In this document: positions 6,630 to 16,135 of the stretch, in pieces | Position numbering within the stretch: position 1 is the stretch's first letter | Layout of the letters: the number at the start of each line of letters is the position of its first letter | Source of the DNA: Arcobacter sp. EP1 | GTDB taxonomy: Bacteria > Campylobacterota > Campylobacteria > Campylobacterales > Arcobacteraceae | Direction of reading: 5' to 3' | Assembly: GCA_001655195.1 (NCBI GenBank) | Contig: LPNY01000122.1 | Span: 113,116-160,122, forward strand | Length of the DNA stretch: 47,007 nucleotides | Program-made: the position numbers and the translations under genes | The notes under the pieces: model-generated | What the model was told of the DNA's origin: nothing | Database searches by the model: none | The model's input: only the letters and a program-made list of their open reading frames with translations

Positions 6630-9563
6630 TTATTCTTTGGGAAACTTAACGATAAAGGTCGTTCCTTCTTGCTCTTTGCTGTTGCATTTAATAGTACCAT
6701 TGAGTTTTGTTGTGATTAGATTATAGATAATACTTAACCCTAATCCACTACCTCCACCTTCTCTGTTAGTAGTAAAGAATGGATTGAAAATTTTGGCTAG
6801 ATTTTCTTGGCTGATTCCTTTTCCATAATCTTTGTAGATAAGTTCAATATCATTTTCGCTCGTGCTAACAATAATCTCAGCTTTACCTTTATCTTTTTTA
6901 TCATAAGCATGTATTGTTGTATTAATAATAAAGTTAGTTAATATTTGAGAAAAAACTCCAGGATAACTTTGAAGTGTTAAATCTTTTGGACACTCTTTGT
7001 GAATAGTGATTTTTGTTTTTTTTGTAATGTTGTTAATACTGAGCAAAATCTCATCAATGTACTCATCCATATTAAATTCGCGCTTATCATCACTGGATTG
7101 ATCCACTGCAACTTGTTTAAAACTGCTCACAAGTTTGGCTGTTTTTTCTAAATTAATATTAATACTTTTTGCCAACTCTTTTGACTTTTGTAAAAAGTTT
7201 TCAAAATCATCTTGACTAAGGTTATCTTCCTTATAGAGCTTTGAAATATCTTTAGAGAGTGAATTAAAATAGGTGATCCCCGTAAGAGATGAACCTACTG
7301 GCGTATTAATTTCATGGGCAACTCCAGCTACAAGTTCTCCCAGACTTGCCATTTTTTCAGCCTCAATTAAATTGTCTTGTGTTCGTTTTAATTCAAGCAT
7401 GGATTGGTTGAGTTTAGCATTGATATCACGTAGTTGTTTTGTTCTATCTTCAACTTTATGTTCTAAAGTTTCATTGAGTTCTTTTATTTCATTTTGAGCA
7501 ATTTTTCGCGCACTGATTTCATTGTCTCTTTCAATAATTTTTTCTTCTAATTGTTCGTAGTGCTCTTTTAAAAGTTTCTCTTTCTCTTCAAAGTAGTTGA
7601 TTTTTTTACTAAACTCTTCTGGTGAGATTTTCATCTTTTTTAGAATATTGGCATAAAGACTAGAAAGTTCTACTGATTCCTTTTCACTAAAAATCTCACT
7701 CTTTTTTAGCGTACTATATGCTCCTGCTGTTCCTAGGGTTCCTGAAAGGACTCTTTCTAAATAACTGTATATTTTTGAAAGCTCCAAAATATTAATATGA
7801 GTTCTCTTTTTTAACTCAAATTTTCGTGTTATTTTTTTTAAGGTTAGGGCAGTTTTTACAGGGCTTAAATATTGATTGAGAATATTTTTAAAAAGTCTCA
7901 TCTTCTCTTGAATATTTATGGTTTGTTCTAACTCTTTATTGAGTTGTAGGTGCTCTTTCTCTTCTAATATGTGAATAAAATCGTTGGCAATTTTTTGTTC
8001 TTCTTCACTACTTTGTTTAATCAAAGAGACAATAATAAAAGTACCAATATTAAAAAACATTGTCCAAAAAACAGCATGAGGAATAGAAGCAAACTCTGAA
8101 AGTCCAAAAAGTTGTGTTGGTTTTAAAAAGGCTAATCCTAAAAGTCCTTCATTAACAATATCTGTATCAATCCATTGACTTTTTACAAATTGAGGAATAA
8201 TAAGGGTATAGAACCAAATAACAAAACCACTTGTTAGTGCAGTAATTGCTCCATATTTATTAGCTTTTTCCCAAAATAAACCACCAATAATAACTGGAGC
8301 AAATTGTAAAATAGCCGTAAAAGAGATAAGACCAATGTTAACAATGAGATTATCTTTAGAGACATAAAGATAAAAAATATAACTAAGGGTAATCAACAAA
8401 GTTACGATTACCCAACGGGTAAAAAGAAGTCTTCGTTTCAAGAAGTTTAAATGGGGTGTTAGCTCAAGAAGTGGTAAAACTAAATAGTTGCTCACCATGA
8501 TAGCCATTGCCATGGAGGTTACCATAATCATACTCGTAGATGCAGAAAAACCACCAATAAATGCAATAATAGACAAAATAGGCTGTTCTAAACTCATAGG
8601 TATTGTTAAAACGTAAAAATCATTTAAAGTATGATTAATATCTAATAAACTTCCTCCTAGTGCTATGGGTATAGTGAAAAAGGTAATTAAAAATAGATAC
8701 AGAGGAAAAACCCACATGGCAGTTTTGATATGATTAACATTTGAATTTTCTACAACACTAATATGAAACTGTCGTGGTAAAAACATAACAGCAAACATAG
8801 AGAGTATAATAATACTAATCCAGTTAGAGTAGTCCATTCCATTTTGATTCTCTGCTAAATGTTTAAAAACATCATTTTGTGCTGCAAGAGTGAGAATGGA
8901 TTCAATATCATCAAAAACAAAATAGGAGACAAAAATACCAATAACTAATAGGGCAATAAGTTTAATAATCGATTCAATAGCAACAATAAAAACCATTCCA
9001 AAGTGTCTCTCTGAAGGGTCAAGTTTACGTAGTCCAAAAATAATAGTAAAAAATGCCATGAGAATAACAATGAGGATTCCTACATCATCTGCACTATTGG
9101 CGTTAATACTTTGCTCCTCTTTAATGAGTAAAATATCAATAGATTGAATAATAGCTTTAAGTTGTATGGAGATATAAGGAATAATACCTGCAATAGCTCC
9201 AAAACTGACAAAAGCACCAATAAACATAGATTTATCGTAACGTGCTGAAATCAAATCTGCTAAACTAGTGACTTTATAGACCTCTTTAATTTTTATCATT
9301 CGTCGTAAAATAATAGGCCACAAAAATACAATAAGTGTTGGTCCCAAATAGACTGCCATAAAAATAAATCCACCACTGGATACTTTTCCGACACTTCCGT
9401 AATATGTCCAAGCGGTACAATAAATTGCAAGAGAGAGGGCATAAATATAAGGTGAATTAAAAAGTTTTTTAGAACGGTTACTGTTTTCAACGAAATAAGC
9501 AACCACAAAAAGTAAAAGCATGTAGATTAAAAAAATGGTAATAATGACATCTAATTCAAACAT
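6630..9563 (-). CDS. Sodium:solute symporter-histidine kinase fusion sensor
   Basis: A 977-residue fusion. Roughly residues 1-520 are a polytopic sodium/solute symporter (SSSF/PutP-type) domain with about 13 helices. A linker and coiled coil follow (about residues 520-735, ending 'EDRTKQLRDINAKLNQ'). Then comes a histidine kinase with H-box 'GVAHEINTPVG' (phosphoacceptor His750), an N-box (FIINTTIHAY), G1 (YKDYGKGI), F-box (NPFFTT) and G2 (GGGSGLGLSI). The layout resembles CbrA-type sensors, where a transporter-like domain senses or carries a nutrient. A 68-residue membrane protein gene overlaps its start by 8 bases. The divergent HD-GYP response regulator at 9907 is the likely partner, though that is inference. 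The N-box has Asn followed by Thr-Thr where Asn-Ala is usual. Substrate unknown. Confidence 0.85.
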   Translation of the reverse strand: MFELDVIITIFLIYMLLLFVVAYFVENSNRSKKLFNSPYIYALSLAIYCTAWTYYGSVGKVSSGGFIFMAVYLGPTLIVFLWPIILRRMIKIKEVYKVTSLADLISARYDKSMFIGAFVSFGAIAGIIPYISIQLKAIIQSIDILLIKEEQSINANSADDVGILIVILMAFFTIIFGLRKLDPSERHFGMVFIVAIESIIKLIALLVIGIFVSYFVFDDIESILTLAAQNDVFKHLAENQNGMDYSNWISIIILSMFAVMFLPRQFHISVVENSNVNHIKTAMWVFPLYLFLITFFTIPIALGGSLLDINHTLNDFYVLTIPMSLEQPILSIIAFIGGFSASTSMIMVTSMAMAIMVSNYLVLPLLELTPHLNFLKRRLLFTRWVIVTLLITLSYIFYLYVSKDNLIVNIGLISFTAILQFAPVIIGGLFWEKANKYGAITALTSGFVIWFYTLIIPQFVKSQWIDTDIVNEGLLGLAFLKPTQLFGLSEFASIPHAVFWTMFFNIGTFIIVSLIKQSSEEEQKIANDFIHILEEKEHLQLNKELEQTINIQEKMRLFKNILNQYLSPVKTALTLKKITRKFELKKRTHINILELSKIYSYLERVLSGTLGTAGAYSTLKKSEIFSEKESVELSSLYANILKKMKISPEEFSKKINYFEEKEKLLKEHYEQLEEKIIERDNEISARKIAQNEIKELNETLEHKVEDRTKQLRDINAKLNQSMLELKRTQDNLIEAEKMASLGELVAGVAHEINTPVGSSLTGITYFNSLSKDISKLYKEDNLSQDDFENFLQKSKELAKSININLEKTAKLVSSFKQVAVDQSSDDKREFNMDEYIDEILLSINNITKKTKITIHKECPKDLTLQSYPGVFSQILTNFIINTTIHAYDKKDKGKAEIIVSTSENDIELIYKDYGKGISQENLAKIFNPFFTTNREGGGSGLGLSIIYNLITTKLNGTIKCNSKEQEGTTFIVKFPKE

Positions 9564-9762
9564 TTTTACTCTCTTTAAAACTAATGCGGTCTGATATCAT
9601 TTTCAATAAAACTATAATTATTATCCAAATCATAGAAAAAATTAGGTAGCTACTATAAATCGCACTGGTATCTATTTTAAAGATAATGTAAATATTAATA
9701 ATAAAAAAGAGCAAAATAAAAGTATATGCGAGAAAAATAGGAGAGTTACACAGTTTTTTCAT
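9556..9762 (-). CDS. Small two-helix membrane protein upstream of symporter-kinase
   Basis: A 68-residue product with two hydrophobic helices (about residues 8-28 and 36-56) and a short charged C-terminus (SDRISFKESKNV). Its stop overlaps the symporter-kinase start by 8 bases, which indicates translational coupling. Small two-helix membrane proteins often accompany sodium:solute symporters (YjcH/DUF485 with ActP, YhdT with PanF), so an accessory subunit role is plausible. I cannot place it in one of those families by eye. The ribosome site is weak (GAGAAAG, 7 bases from ATG). Confidence 0.65.
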   Translation of the reverse strand: MKKLCNSPIFLAYTFILLFFIINIYIIFKIDTSAIYSSYLIFSMIWIIIIVLLKMISDRISFKESKNV

Positions 9763-9906
9763 GGATACGCTTTCTCATTAATTTTATTCTTTTTGATTAT
9801 AACTCTAACAATATTAAATTTTGTTGTTATGCTAGAGTAAAAAATTATTTTTATTTAAGATTTATTTTATATAGGTTACTATTAAGGTACCTAAGAAGGG
9901 AGTAAG

Positions 9907-11427
9907 ATGGGAAAATTAAAATTTGTAAAAAAAGAACCTAAAGAAGCCACTCTGAGCAAAAAAAGCTGGAAAGTTTTAATCTGTGATGATGAGAAAGAGG
10001 TTCATACTATTACTAAGGCAGTTTTGTCAGATTTTACTTTTCGTAATAAGAAACTAGAGTTTTATAGTACCTATAGTGGTGCTCAAGCTATAGAGGTCTT
10101 AAAAGAGAATTCTGATATTAGTGTAATATTGCTTGATGTTGTTATGGAGAGTGATTATGCTGGTTTAGATGTTGTCAAAACAATTCGTGATGAATTAAAA
10201 AACCCCTTTATACGAATCGTCTTACGAACAGGACAACCTGGATATGCTCCTGAAAAAGATGTTATTCAAGATTATGACATTAATGATTATAAAGAAAAAA
10301 CAGAATTAACTGATGTTAAACTCTATACTACCATGGTTAGTTCTTTACGTTCATACAGAGACTTACGAACTATTGAACGAAGCAGAGAAGGCTTAGAAAA
10401 AATCATTGAAGCTACCCGAAGTATATTTGAAAAAACTTCTTTAGAACTTTTTGCTGATGGAGTACTTACCCAACTTATCTCAATTTTAAAACTTAATGGA
10501 CACTCATTTTTAGTCACTGAAGATGGTTTTTCTATTGAAAAAGAGCACGACTGCGACGATTGTTATAAACTTTTAGCATCAACAGGAAAATATACCGACA
10601 AAGAATTAGAAGAGATTTTAACAGATGATATTCGCAGTTTATTTAAAGAGGCAATTGAAAATAAACGTTCCCTCTTTTTAGATGATGTGTTTATTGGTTA
10701 TTATGAAACAGATTTGGATAAATCAAATCTTATCTACGTTACTGGATGTGAAAAACTCTCAAAACTTGATAAAAACTTGATTAATATCTTCTCCAATAAT
10801 GTCTCTATAGCTTTTAACAATCTCTATTTAAATAAAGAGATTATAGATACACAAAAAGAACTTATTGAAACATTAGGAGAAACCGTTGAAAGGCGTTCAA
10901 AAGAGGCTTCTCATCATGTACGGCGTGTAGCAAATATCTCCTATGAATTAGCACTTCGTGTGGGTTTAACTGAACAAGAGTCTCAAATGATACGTCGAGC
11001 ATCTCCCATGCATGATGTTGGTAAAATTGGTATTGCTGATTCCATACTTCTAAAAGAGGGACCATTAACTGAAGAAGAGTTTGAAACTATGAAAGGTCAT
11101 GCTCGAATAGGTCGTGATATTTTGGCACATTCAAGTAAAGCAGTGTTAAAAGCAGCTGCAATTATTGCTTATGAACATCATGAAAAATGGGATGGTAGTG
11201 GTTACCCTAACGCAAAAGCAGCTGAAGATATTCATATCTATGGCCGAATAACTGCTATAGCAGATGTTTTTGATGCTCTTTTACACAGACGATGTTATAA
11301 AGAGCCTTGGCCTTTAGAAAAAGTTATTGAGTATTTTAAAGATCAAAGAGGTAAACACTTTGATCCTAAGTTAGTGGATATATTATTAAATAATTTAGAA
11401 GTTTTTAGAAAAATTGAAAATGTTTAG
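9907..11427 (+). CDS. Response regulator with REC, DUF3369 and HD-GYP domains
   Basis: A 506-residue cytoplasmic regulator. The receiver domain (about residues 20-145) has the acidic pair D27/D28 and phosphoacceptor D77 in 'VILLDVVMESDYAG'. A central DUF3369-type region (about 160-320) follows. The C-terminal HD-GYP domain (about 325-500) has H369/D370 in 'SPMHDVGKIGI' and the GYP motif in 'HHEKWDGSGYP'. HD-GYP domains degrade cyclic-di-GMP, so the protein should link a phosphorelay to c-di-GMP levels. All key residues look intact. The ATG has a clear AAGGGAG ribosome site. It is divergent from the small membrane protein/symporter-kinase pair with about 145 bases between, suggesting a sensor-regulator pair. 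A bidirectional terminator follows at 11438. Confidence 0.87.
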   Translation: MGKLKFVKKEPKEATLSKKSWKVLICDDEKEVHTITKAVLSDFTFRNKKLEFYSTYSGAQAIEVLKENSDISVILLDVVMESDYAGLDVVKTIRDELKNPFIRIVLRTGQPGYAPEKDVIQDYDINDYKEKTELTDVKLYTTMVSSLRSYRDLRTIERSREGLEKIIEATRSIFEKTSLELFADGVLTQLISILKLNGHSFLVTEDGFSIEKEHDCDDCYKLLASTGKYTDKELEEILTDDIRSLFKEAIENKRSLFLDDVFIGYYETDLDKSNLIYVTGCEKLSKLDKNLINIFSNNVSIAFNNLYLNKEIIDTQKELIETLGETVERRSKEASHHVRRVANISYELALRVGLTEQESQMIRRASPMHDVGKIGIADSILLKEGPLTEEEFETMKGHARIGRDILAHSSKAVLKAAAIIAYEHHEKWDGSGYPNAKAAEDIHIYGRITAIADVFDALLHRRCYKEPWPLEKVIEYFKDQRGKHFDPKLVDILLNNLEVFRKIENV

Positions 11428-11437
11428 TATTGTATTT

Positions 11438-11466
11438 AAAAAGTATGATTAATTATCATACTTTTT
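11438..11466. terminator. Bidirectional terminator between convergent genes
   Basis: AAAAAGTATGA (11438-11448) pairs perfectly with TCATACTTTTT (11456-11466) around a 7-base loop. A-run and T-run flank the stem, so it can work on both strands. The stop codon of the minus-strand MTHFR-like gene lies in the loop and its last codons form one arm. Confidence 0.75.
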
Positions 11467-12375
11467 AATGATATTGTGAACTTCATCAAGAAGTTCAATT
11501 GAAGCTTCAATTTCTGCTTTTCGTATTGCAACACTTTCAACGTTACAGCCCACAGGAATTCCTCGTTTTTTACCAAAACTGTATAACTCTTCAAAAATAT
11601 CTCGAGAGAGTTTGATTGAATCGTGTAAAATATCACCTGATTCTTTTAAGTCATCTTCTAAATAGTTAGGGATATTAATACCCAACCATTTCATAAAATC
11701 AAGTGTTTTAGCACTTCCACATGGAGTGAGTGTAAAAATGATAGGAACCATAGGTTGATTATTCTCTTTTGAATAGTGTAAGTAATCTGTTAGAAAAACT
11801 TTTGCCGCTTCTAAATCGTAAACACATTGTGTTACAAAATATTCACATGAGTTATCAATCTTAGAAAAAACACGTAAATGTTCATCATGTTTTTTAGTGT
11901 GTCTTTCAGGGATTGCAATTCCCCCTAAACATAGGTTATTATTAACCTCTTTTTTTAAACTGTAAGCTTCTCTCAGAGTAATGTTGTTTTGTTGTTCATG
12001 GCTTGCAGCACCTACAAAAACAGAGTGAACTTGACTCTGTTTTGTATCTTCTAACCAATTAGTAAAGGTATTTGTTGTGTAGTTACCCACTGCTCTATAA
12101 ACAATTCTTGGCGTCTTTAACTCTTGTAAATAGTTTTTTGAATATTCACAAGGGTTAAGAGTTTTTATAAAGGGAAAGGGTCTCTTTTCATCTGTTCTAT
12201 CTGATTCATCTTGAATATCGTATAGAACAAGCCCATCGATATTAAGTTTTGAGATTCTCTCAATATGTTTTTGTGCGATTGTTTTAATTTCATCTTCAGT
12301 GTGAGTAGCTTTTGGTGGTGTAATACCGTAAAGTACAATACCACTTTTTTTCGCTCTGATTTTATCCGTTAGCAT
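11449..12375 (-). CDS. Methylenetetrahydrofolate reductase-family protein
   Basis: A 308-residue protein with the TIM-barrel pattern of MTHFR: an early 'YGITPPKATHTEDE' segment in the place of the family's 'EFFPPK', 'FVGAASH', 'CEYFVTQCVYD' matching the conserved 'ADFxITQxxFD' strand, and 'PMVPIIFTLTPCGS' for the 'PIIPGIMPI' strand. The family reduces 5,10-methylenetetrahydrofolate to 5-methyl-THF with FAD and feeds methionine synthesis. The motifs diverge from canonical MetF, so a paralogue with another one-carbon substrate is possible and no metF symbol is given. The ATG has a TTAGGAT ribosome site. It lies 79 bases downstream of the receiver-only regulator, with a possible promoter (TATTAT on the minus strand) in the gap. 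Confidence 0.7.
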   Translation of the reverse strand: MLTDKIRAKKSGIVLYGITPPKATHTEDEIKTIAQKHIERISKLNIDGLVLYDIQDESDRTDEKRPFPFIKTLNPCEYSKNYLQELKTPRIVYRAVGNYTTNTFTNWLEDTKQSQVHSVFVGAASHEQQNNITLREAYSLKKEVNNNLCLGGIAIPERHTKKHDEHLRVFSKIDNSCEYFVTQCVYDLEAAKVFLTDYLHYSKENNQPMVPIIFTLTPCGSAKTLDFMKWLGINIPNYLEDDLKESGDILHDSIKLSRDIFEELYSFGKKRGIPVGCNVESVAIRKAEIEASIELLDEVHNIIKKYDN

Positions 12376-12454
12376 ATAAAATCCTAAATATTTTCTTGGA
12401 ATAATACTATAAATATTTTAATAGTTTATAAAAAGCTCTAATAATTTAGAATAA

Positions 12455-12901
12455 TTAATTACTTTCTTGGTTTTCTTTTAGTTTATTGAGTGCCAAAATC
12501 ATTGTTTCTAAAAGATTTTCTTGTTGAATTGGTTTTTGAATAAATTTAAAGATTCCTAAATTTATAAGGTCTAAAAGTTTATTGGGATTTGTGTAGGCTG
12601 ATAGAACCAATATAATCTGCTCTTCATCAATACTAATAATCTCTTCACAAAAAGTTACGCCATCCATTTTTGGCATACTCAAATCGGTGATGATAATATC
12701 ATAGGGTTTTTGCTCTTTTTCAAAAAACTGGTGGTATAAATCCAACCCTTCTTCGCCATTTTGTGCCGTATCAATATTGTCAAAAATGTTATGAAGCATT
12801 TTGACAATTTGATTTCGCACCTCTTCGTTATCTTCTACAAATAAAATATTTAATTTTTTACTAAAAGGAAGTAATTCTTTTAATTGGTTTATTTCTAACA
12901 T
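12455..12901 (-). CDS. Receiver-only response regulator
   Basis: A 148-residue CheY-like protein. The receiver domain begins at about residue 17 ('LNILFVEDNEEVR'), with E23/D24 as the acidic pocket, phosphoacceptor D73 in 'IIITDLSMPKMDG', S101 in place of the conserved Thr/Ser and K123 in 'FIQKPI'. No output domain follows, so it acts by protein contact or in a phosphorelay. Its start overlaps the end of the triple-binding-domain kinase gene by 7 bases, so that kinase is the obvious partner. The 16 residues before the receiver fold carry no recognised domain. Confidence 0.85.
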   Translation of the reverse strand: MLEINQLKELLPFSKKLNILFVEDNEEVRNQIVKMLHNIFDNIDTAQNGEEGLDLYHQFFEKEQKPYDIIITDLSMPKMDGVTFCEEIISIDEEQIILVLSAYTNPNKLLDLINLGIFKFIQKPIQQENLLETMILALNKLKENQESN

Positions 12902-15900
12902 GTTTTATCCTTTTGTATTGTGACTTTAAAAGCAACGCCTAAGTCCTTATTTTGTACATCGATTTTTCCATTACAATGCTCTTCTATAATAATCTTACTC
13001 ATGTATAATCCTAATCCCGTACCATCTTTATCCATTTTTGTTGAGAAATAAGGTTCGAATATCTTTTCAATAGGGATACCTTTGACACCACCACCATTAT
13101 CACTGATTTCTAAATAAACATTGGACTCATCATAAAAGGTATGAATTTTGATTCTAGGTTGAGTGATGGTATTTTCTATTAGAATATCTTCTGCATTCTT
13201 TAGTAGATTTAAAATCACTTGATTGATCTCTGTTGGGTAGGTTGTTATTGTTGCTTCATGTGCTGTGTAGAGCTCTTGGATTTCAATATTATGATGCTCT
13301 AATGATGGACGTGTAATGTCCAACGCTTTTTGAATAATCTCTTCAAAGGTTGTTTGTTGTTTTCGTTTATCTTTTTTATAAAAATTTCTAAAGTCTTCAA
13401 TGGTTGAAGAGAGATGCTGCGAGTAGTTATCGATTAATAATAGCTCTCTTTCTAGCTCTTCTTTTTTGGTTTGATTCCCCAGCATTGTTTTAAGCAATAA
13501 GTTATTAGTTGTTGCTGATATGGCAGTAAGAGGCTGTCTCCATTGATGCGCAATCATATTGATAAGCTCACCCATTTGTGCTAGACGTGACTGGTAGATA
13601 AGCTGGTTTGTTTTTTGTTCATTCTTTTTGATCTCTTCTTGCACTTTTGTCTCTAAGTTATTGGTTAACTGGGCAATCTCTTTGTTGGCAAGTTTGAGCT
13701 CTTTATTGTGTTTATTAAGAATACTTTGTCGGTAGAGTAACACAAAAATAACCACACAAACAACAATAAGTATTTGCCATAATAGGGTATAATCAAATTT
13801 TTCTTGAATAGTAATTGATGACCATTTATTATTAATCTCACGTTTTTCTTTTTCATTGATTTGACGTAAAAGTTTATTAAAAATTGTCATAAGTTGGGTT
13901 TCATCATTATGTATAGCCATATGAATATTGTATGAAAAATTTGTATATCGTGAAATGTAGAGGTTATTCATAGCATATTTAGACATATAGTATGTAGCAA
14001 TAGGTAAGGGTAGCAGGGTGTAATATGCCTCTTTATTATTGACTTTTTCAATTGCCTCTCTGTGAGTATTTGTTTTAATAATATTACTTGTAGGGTAATT
14101 TGATTGAAACTCACTTGCTATAAAAGAGTCTTGTTTAAGGGCTACTTTTTCATTAATAACTGCTTTTATATTAGGAATGACTGGTATCCCTTTTTGAGTA
14201 ATGATTGCTAGTTTATAACTCAAATAGGGATAGGTTAGGGACGCATTTCCTATTTTTGTCTGTTTACTCTCAATACTTGGAATAATATCACACTTTTTCT
14301 CATTTAGTAGTTTCAATGACTCTTTGAGTGAAGAGGTAACGATATGATTATACTCAATGTTAAGCTGTTTTTTTAAGAGCTTTAAAGTATCCATAGAGAT
14401 ACCTTCAACTTTGCCGTTATTATTGATAAACTCAATGGGTTTGAGATCATGATTAGTACAGATATTTATTACCTGTTTTGCTTGTAAATAGAGTTTCTCT
14501 TTTTGGGTTAATCCATTTTTAGTTGAGAGTTGAGTATTGACTCCGAACCATTTACGTTTTAAATTTAAAAGTTGTTCTTCTGTAACTGAGTCTTGTGCTT
14601 TTTGCAGAAGATTTTGAAGATGGGTTTCACCTTTTGGTACTCCCATTCGAATTAGACTTACTAATCGGCTATCATCAACAAAACTTGTAGGGATTACTCC
14701 TGAAATGTTATTGGTAGAAATAATATAATCTAAAACATTTTTTTTACCAATAGTAGCATCGGCTTTTCCTAATGAGAGCTGTCGTAATGCCTCTAAAGAG
14801 TCCTTCACTAAAATCTGTTTGATATTTGGATAATGTTTCTGGATAAGCTGTTGTGCAAAAAACCCTTTAGGCATGATGATAGTTTTGTTATGTAACTTCT
14901 CTAGTGAGTCAATATTTTCTGAACCATTTTTAACGTAAATTGCATTTGCTGCAGTGTGAAAAATATTTGTAAAATCAATATATGTGTCACGTTCTTTGTT
15001 TTTAGAGATGTTATTGATTACATCAATTTGTCTTTTTTTTAACATTTGCAAGTAATCATTCCATGAGTAGCCAGAGACATACTCAACTTTTAATCCCAGC
15101 TTTTGAGCTAAAAGATTTGTATAATCAATGGAAAACCCTTTTGGTTGTCCATTAACATTAAAGTTATAGGGTGGCCAATTTTTTTCATTTTGAACTTTGA
15201 TAACTTTTTTTTGTGTAATATAACGTTTCTCTTGCTCAGTTAAGGGAATGGAGCTATCCGTTTTTGTAGTGCTTTTTTTTGCATAGACGGTGATCCATTT
15301 TTGATGAAGTTTCTCCCACTCTTGCGGGGTGATATTTTTGTAGGCCTTTTTCATAATAGAATAAAGTATCTCATTCTTTTTAGTTATTCCAAAACGTAAA
15401 TCTGTTTTTTTAATTTCAGGAAGATCAAGTTCTCCTAGAACTTGTATGTTTGTAAAACCACTTTTGATAATGTTGTTTTGCGTACTTAATAAATGACCAA
15501 AAATAACATCAACTTCACCAAGGGCTAAAGCTTTGAGTTTTTTGGCAAAACTGTCATACTCTACAATCTCAAATAGGTTTAGTTTTTCAACACTCTCTTT
15601 GTAAAAGATATTTTTAGTAATTCCTAGTTTTTTGCCTTGTAAGTCATTAATATTTTGATAGTTATTAAGTTTACCTTTTTGTGAAAAAATGACTAATGGT
15701 ATTTCATAATAGGGTTTTGTATAGTTTGTAAAAGAGAGTCTTTTCTCTTTATAAGAAATAGTATCAATGATATCAATCTTTTTATCTTTAAAATTCTTTA
15801 GTATTGTTGGCCAAGCTCCGATTTGATACTCAAATGATAAATCATATTTTTTTGAAAAAAGTTGCAAAATATCATAGGAGAAACCTTTTTGTTTTCCATT

Positions 15901-16047
15901 CTCATTAATACTAAAAGGAGGAAAATCAGGCAACATTCCTACCTTAAAACTGCTGTTTTTTATATAGGTTAACTCTTCTTGTGTTAGATCGTCATGTGCA
16001 TGGATAAAGTTGCATAAAAAAAGAAAAAGTATTAAAAAAAATTTCAA
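12895..16047 (-). CDS. Sensor histidine kinase with three periplasmic solute-binding (SBP_bac_3) domains
   Basis: The chosen TTG start at 16047 gives 1050 residues. It has a GGGAG site about 9 bases upstream and yields a clean signal peptide (MKFFLILFLFLCNFIHA); the ATG 39 bases further up has neither. Three tandem PBPb/SBP_bac_3 modules follow, each opening with the same phrase: 'FKVGMLPDFPPFSI', 'IKVQNEKNWPPYNF' and 'INICTNHDLKPIEF', at about residues 30-255, 280-510 and 525-755. A membrane helix (about 757-778) and coiled coil lead to a kinase with 'MIAHQWRQPLTAI' (His834), N-box 'NLLKNAED', G1 'DNGGGV', 'EPYFSTK' and 'GTGLGLYMSK'. It resembles EvgS/BvgS sensors, which have two such domains. 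The third module lacks the conserved 'PPF/PPY'. The receiver gene downstream overlaps by 7 bases. Confidence 0.87.
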   Translation of the reverse strand: MKFFLILFLFLCNFIHAHDDLTQEELTYIKNSSFKVGMLPDFPPFSINENGKQKGFSYDILQLFSKKYDLSFEYQIGAWPTILKNFKDKKIDIIDTISYKEKRLSFTNYTKPYYEIPLVIFSQKGKLNNYQNINDLQGKKLGITKNIFYKESVEKLNLFEIVEYDSFAKKLKALALGEVDVIFGHLLSTQNNIIKSGFTNIQVLGELDLPEIKKTDLRFGITKKNEILYSIMKKAYKNITPQEWEKLHQKWITVYAKKSTTKTDSSIPLTEQEKRYITQKKVIKVQNEKNWPPYNFNVNGQPKGFSIDYTNLLAQKLGLKVEYVSGYSWNDYLQMLKKRQIDVINNISKNKERDTYIDFTNIFHTAANAIYVKNGSENIDSLEKLHNKTIIMPKGFFAQQLIQKHYPNIKQILVKDSLEALRQLSLGKADATIGKKNVLDYIISTNNISGVIPTSFVDDSRLVSLIRMGVPKGETHLQNLLQKAQDSVTEEQLLNLKRKWFGVNTQLSTKNGLTQKEKLYLQAKQVINICTNHDLKPIEFINNNGKVEGISMDTLKLLKKQLNIEYNHIVTSSLKESLKLLNEKKCDIIPSIESKQTKIGNASLTYPYLSYKLAIITQKGIPVIPNIKAVINEKVALKQDSFIASEFQSNYPTSNIIKTNTHREAIEKVNNKEAYYTLLPLPIATYYMSKYAMNNLYISRYTNFSYNIHMAIHNDETQLMTIFNKLLRQINEKEKREINNKWSSITIQEKFDYTLLWQILIVVCVVIFVLLYRQSILNKHNKELKLANKEIAQLTNNLETKVQEEIKKNEQKTNQLIYQSRLAQMGELINMIAHQWRQPLTAISATTNNLLLKTMLGNQTKKEELERELLLIDNYSQHLSSTIEDFRNFYKKDKRKQQTTFEEIIQKALDITRPSLEHHNIEIQELYTAHEATITTYPTEINQVILNLLKNAEDILIENTITQPRIKIHTFYDESNVYLEISDNGGGVKGIPIEKIFEPYFSTKMDKDGTGLGLYMSKIIIEEHCNGKIDVQNKDLGVAFKVTIQKDKTC

Positions 16048-16135
16048 AAATATATCTCCCAATAAATATATGATGAATAGTATCAAAAAAGAGTATCAAA
16101 AGTGTAGCAAAAATAGAAATTATAAAAAAAATTAT

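Noticed and set aside
16048-16086. Upstream ATG at 16086 as start of the triple-domain kinase
   Set aside because: It would put 13 extra hydrophobic residues before the signal peptide and has no ribosome site; the TTG at 16047 has both.
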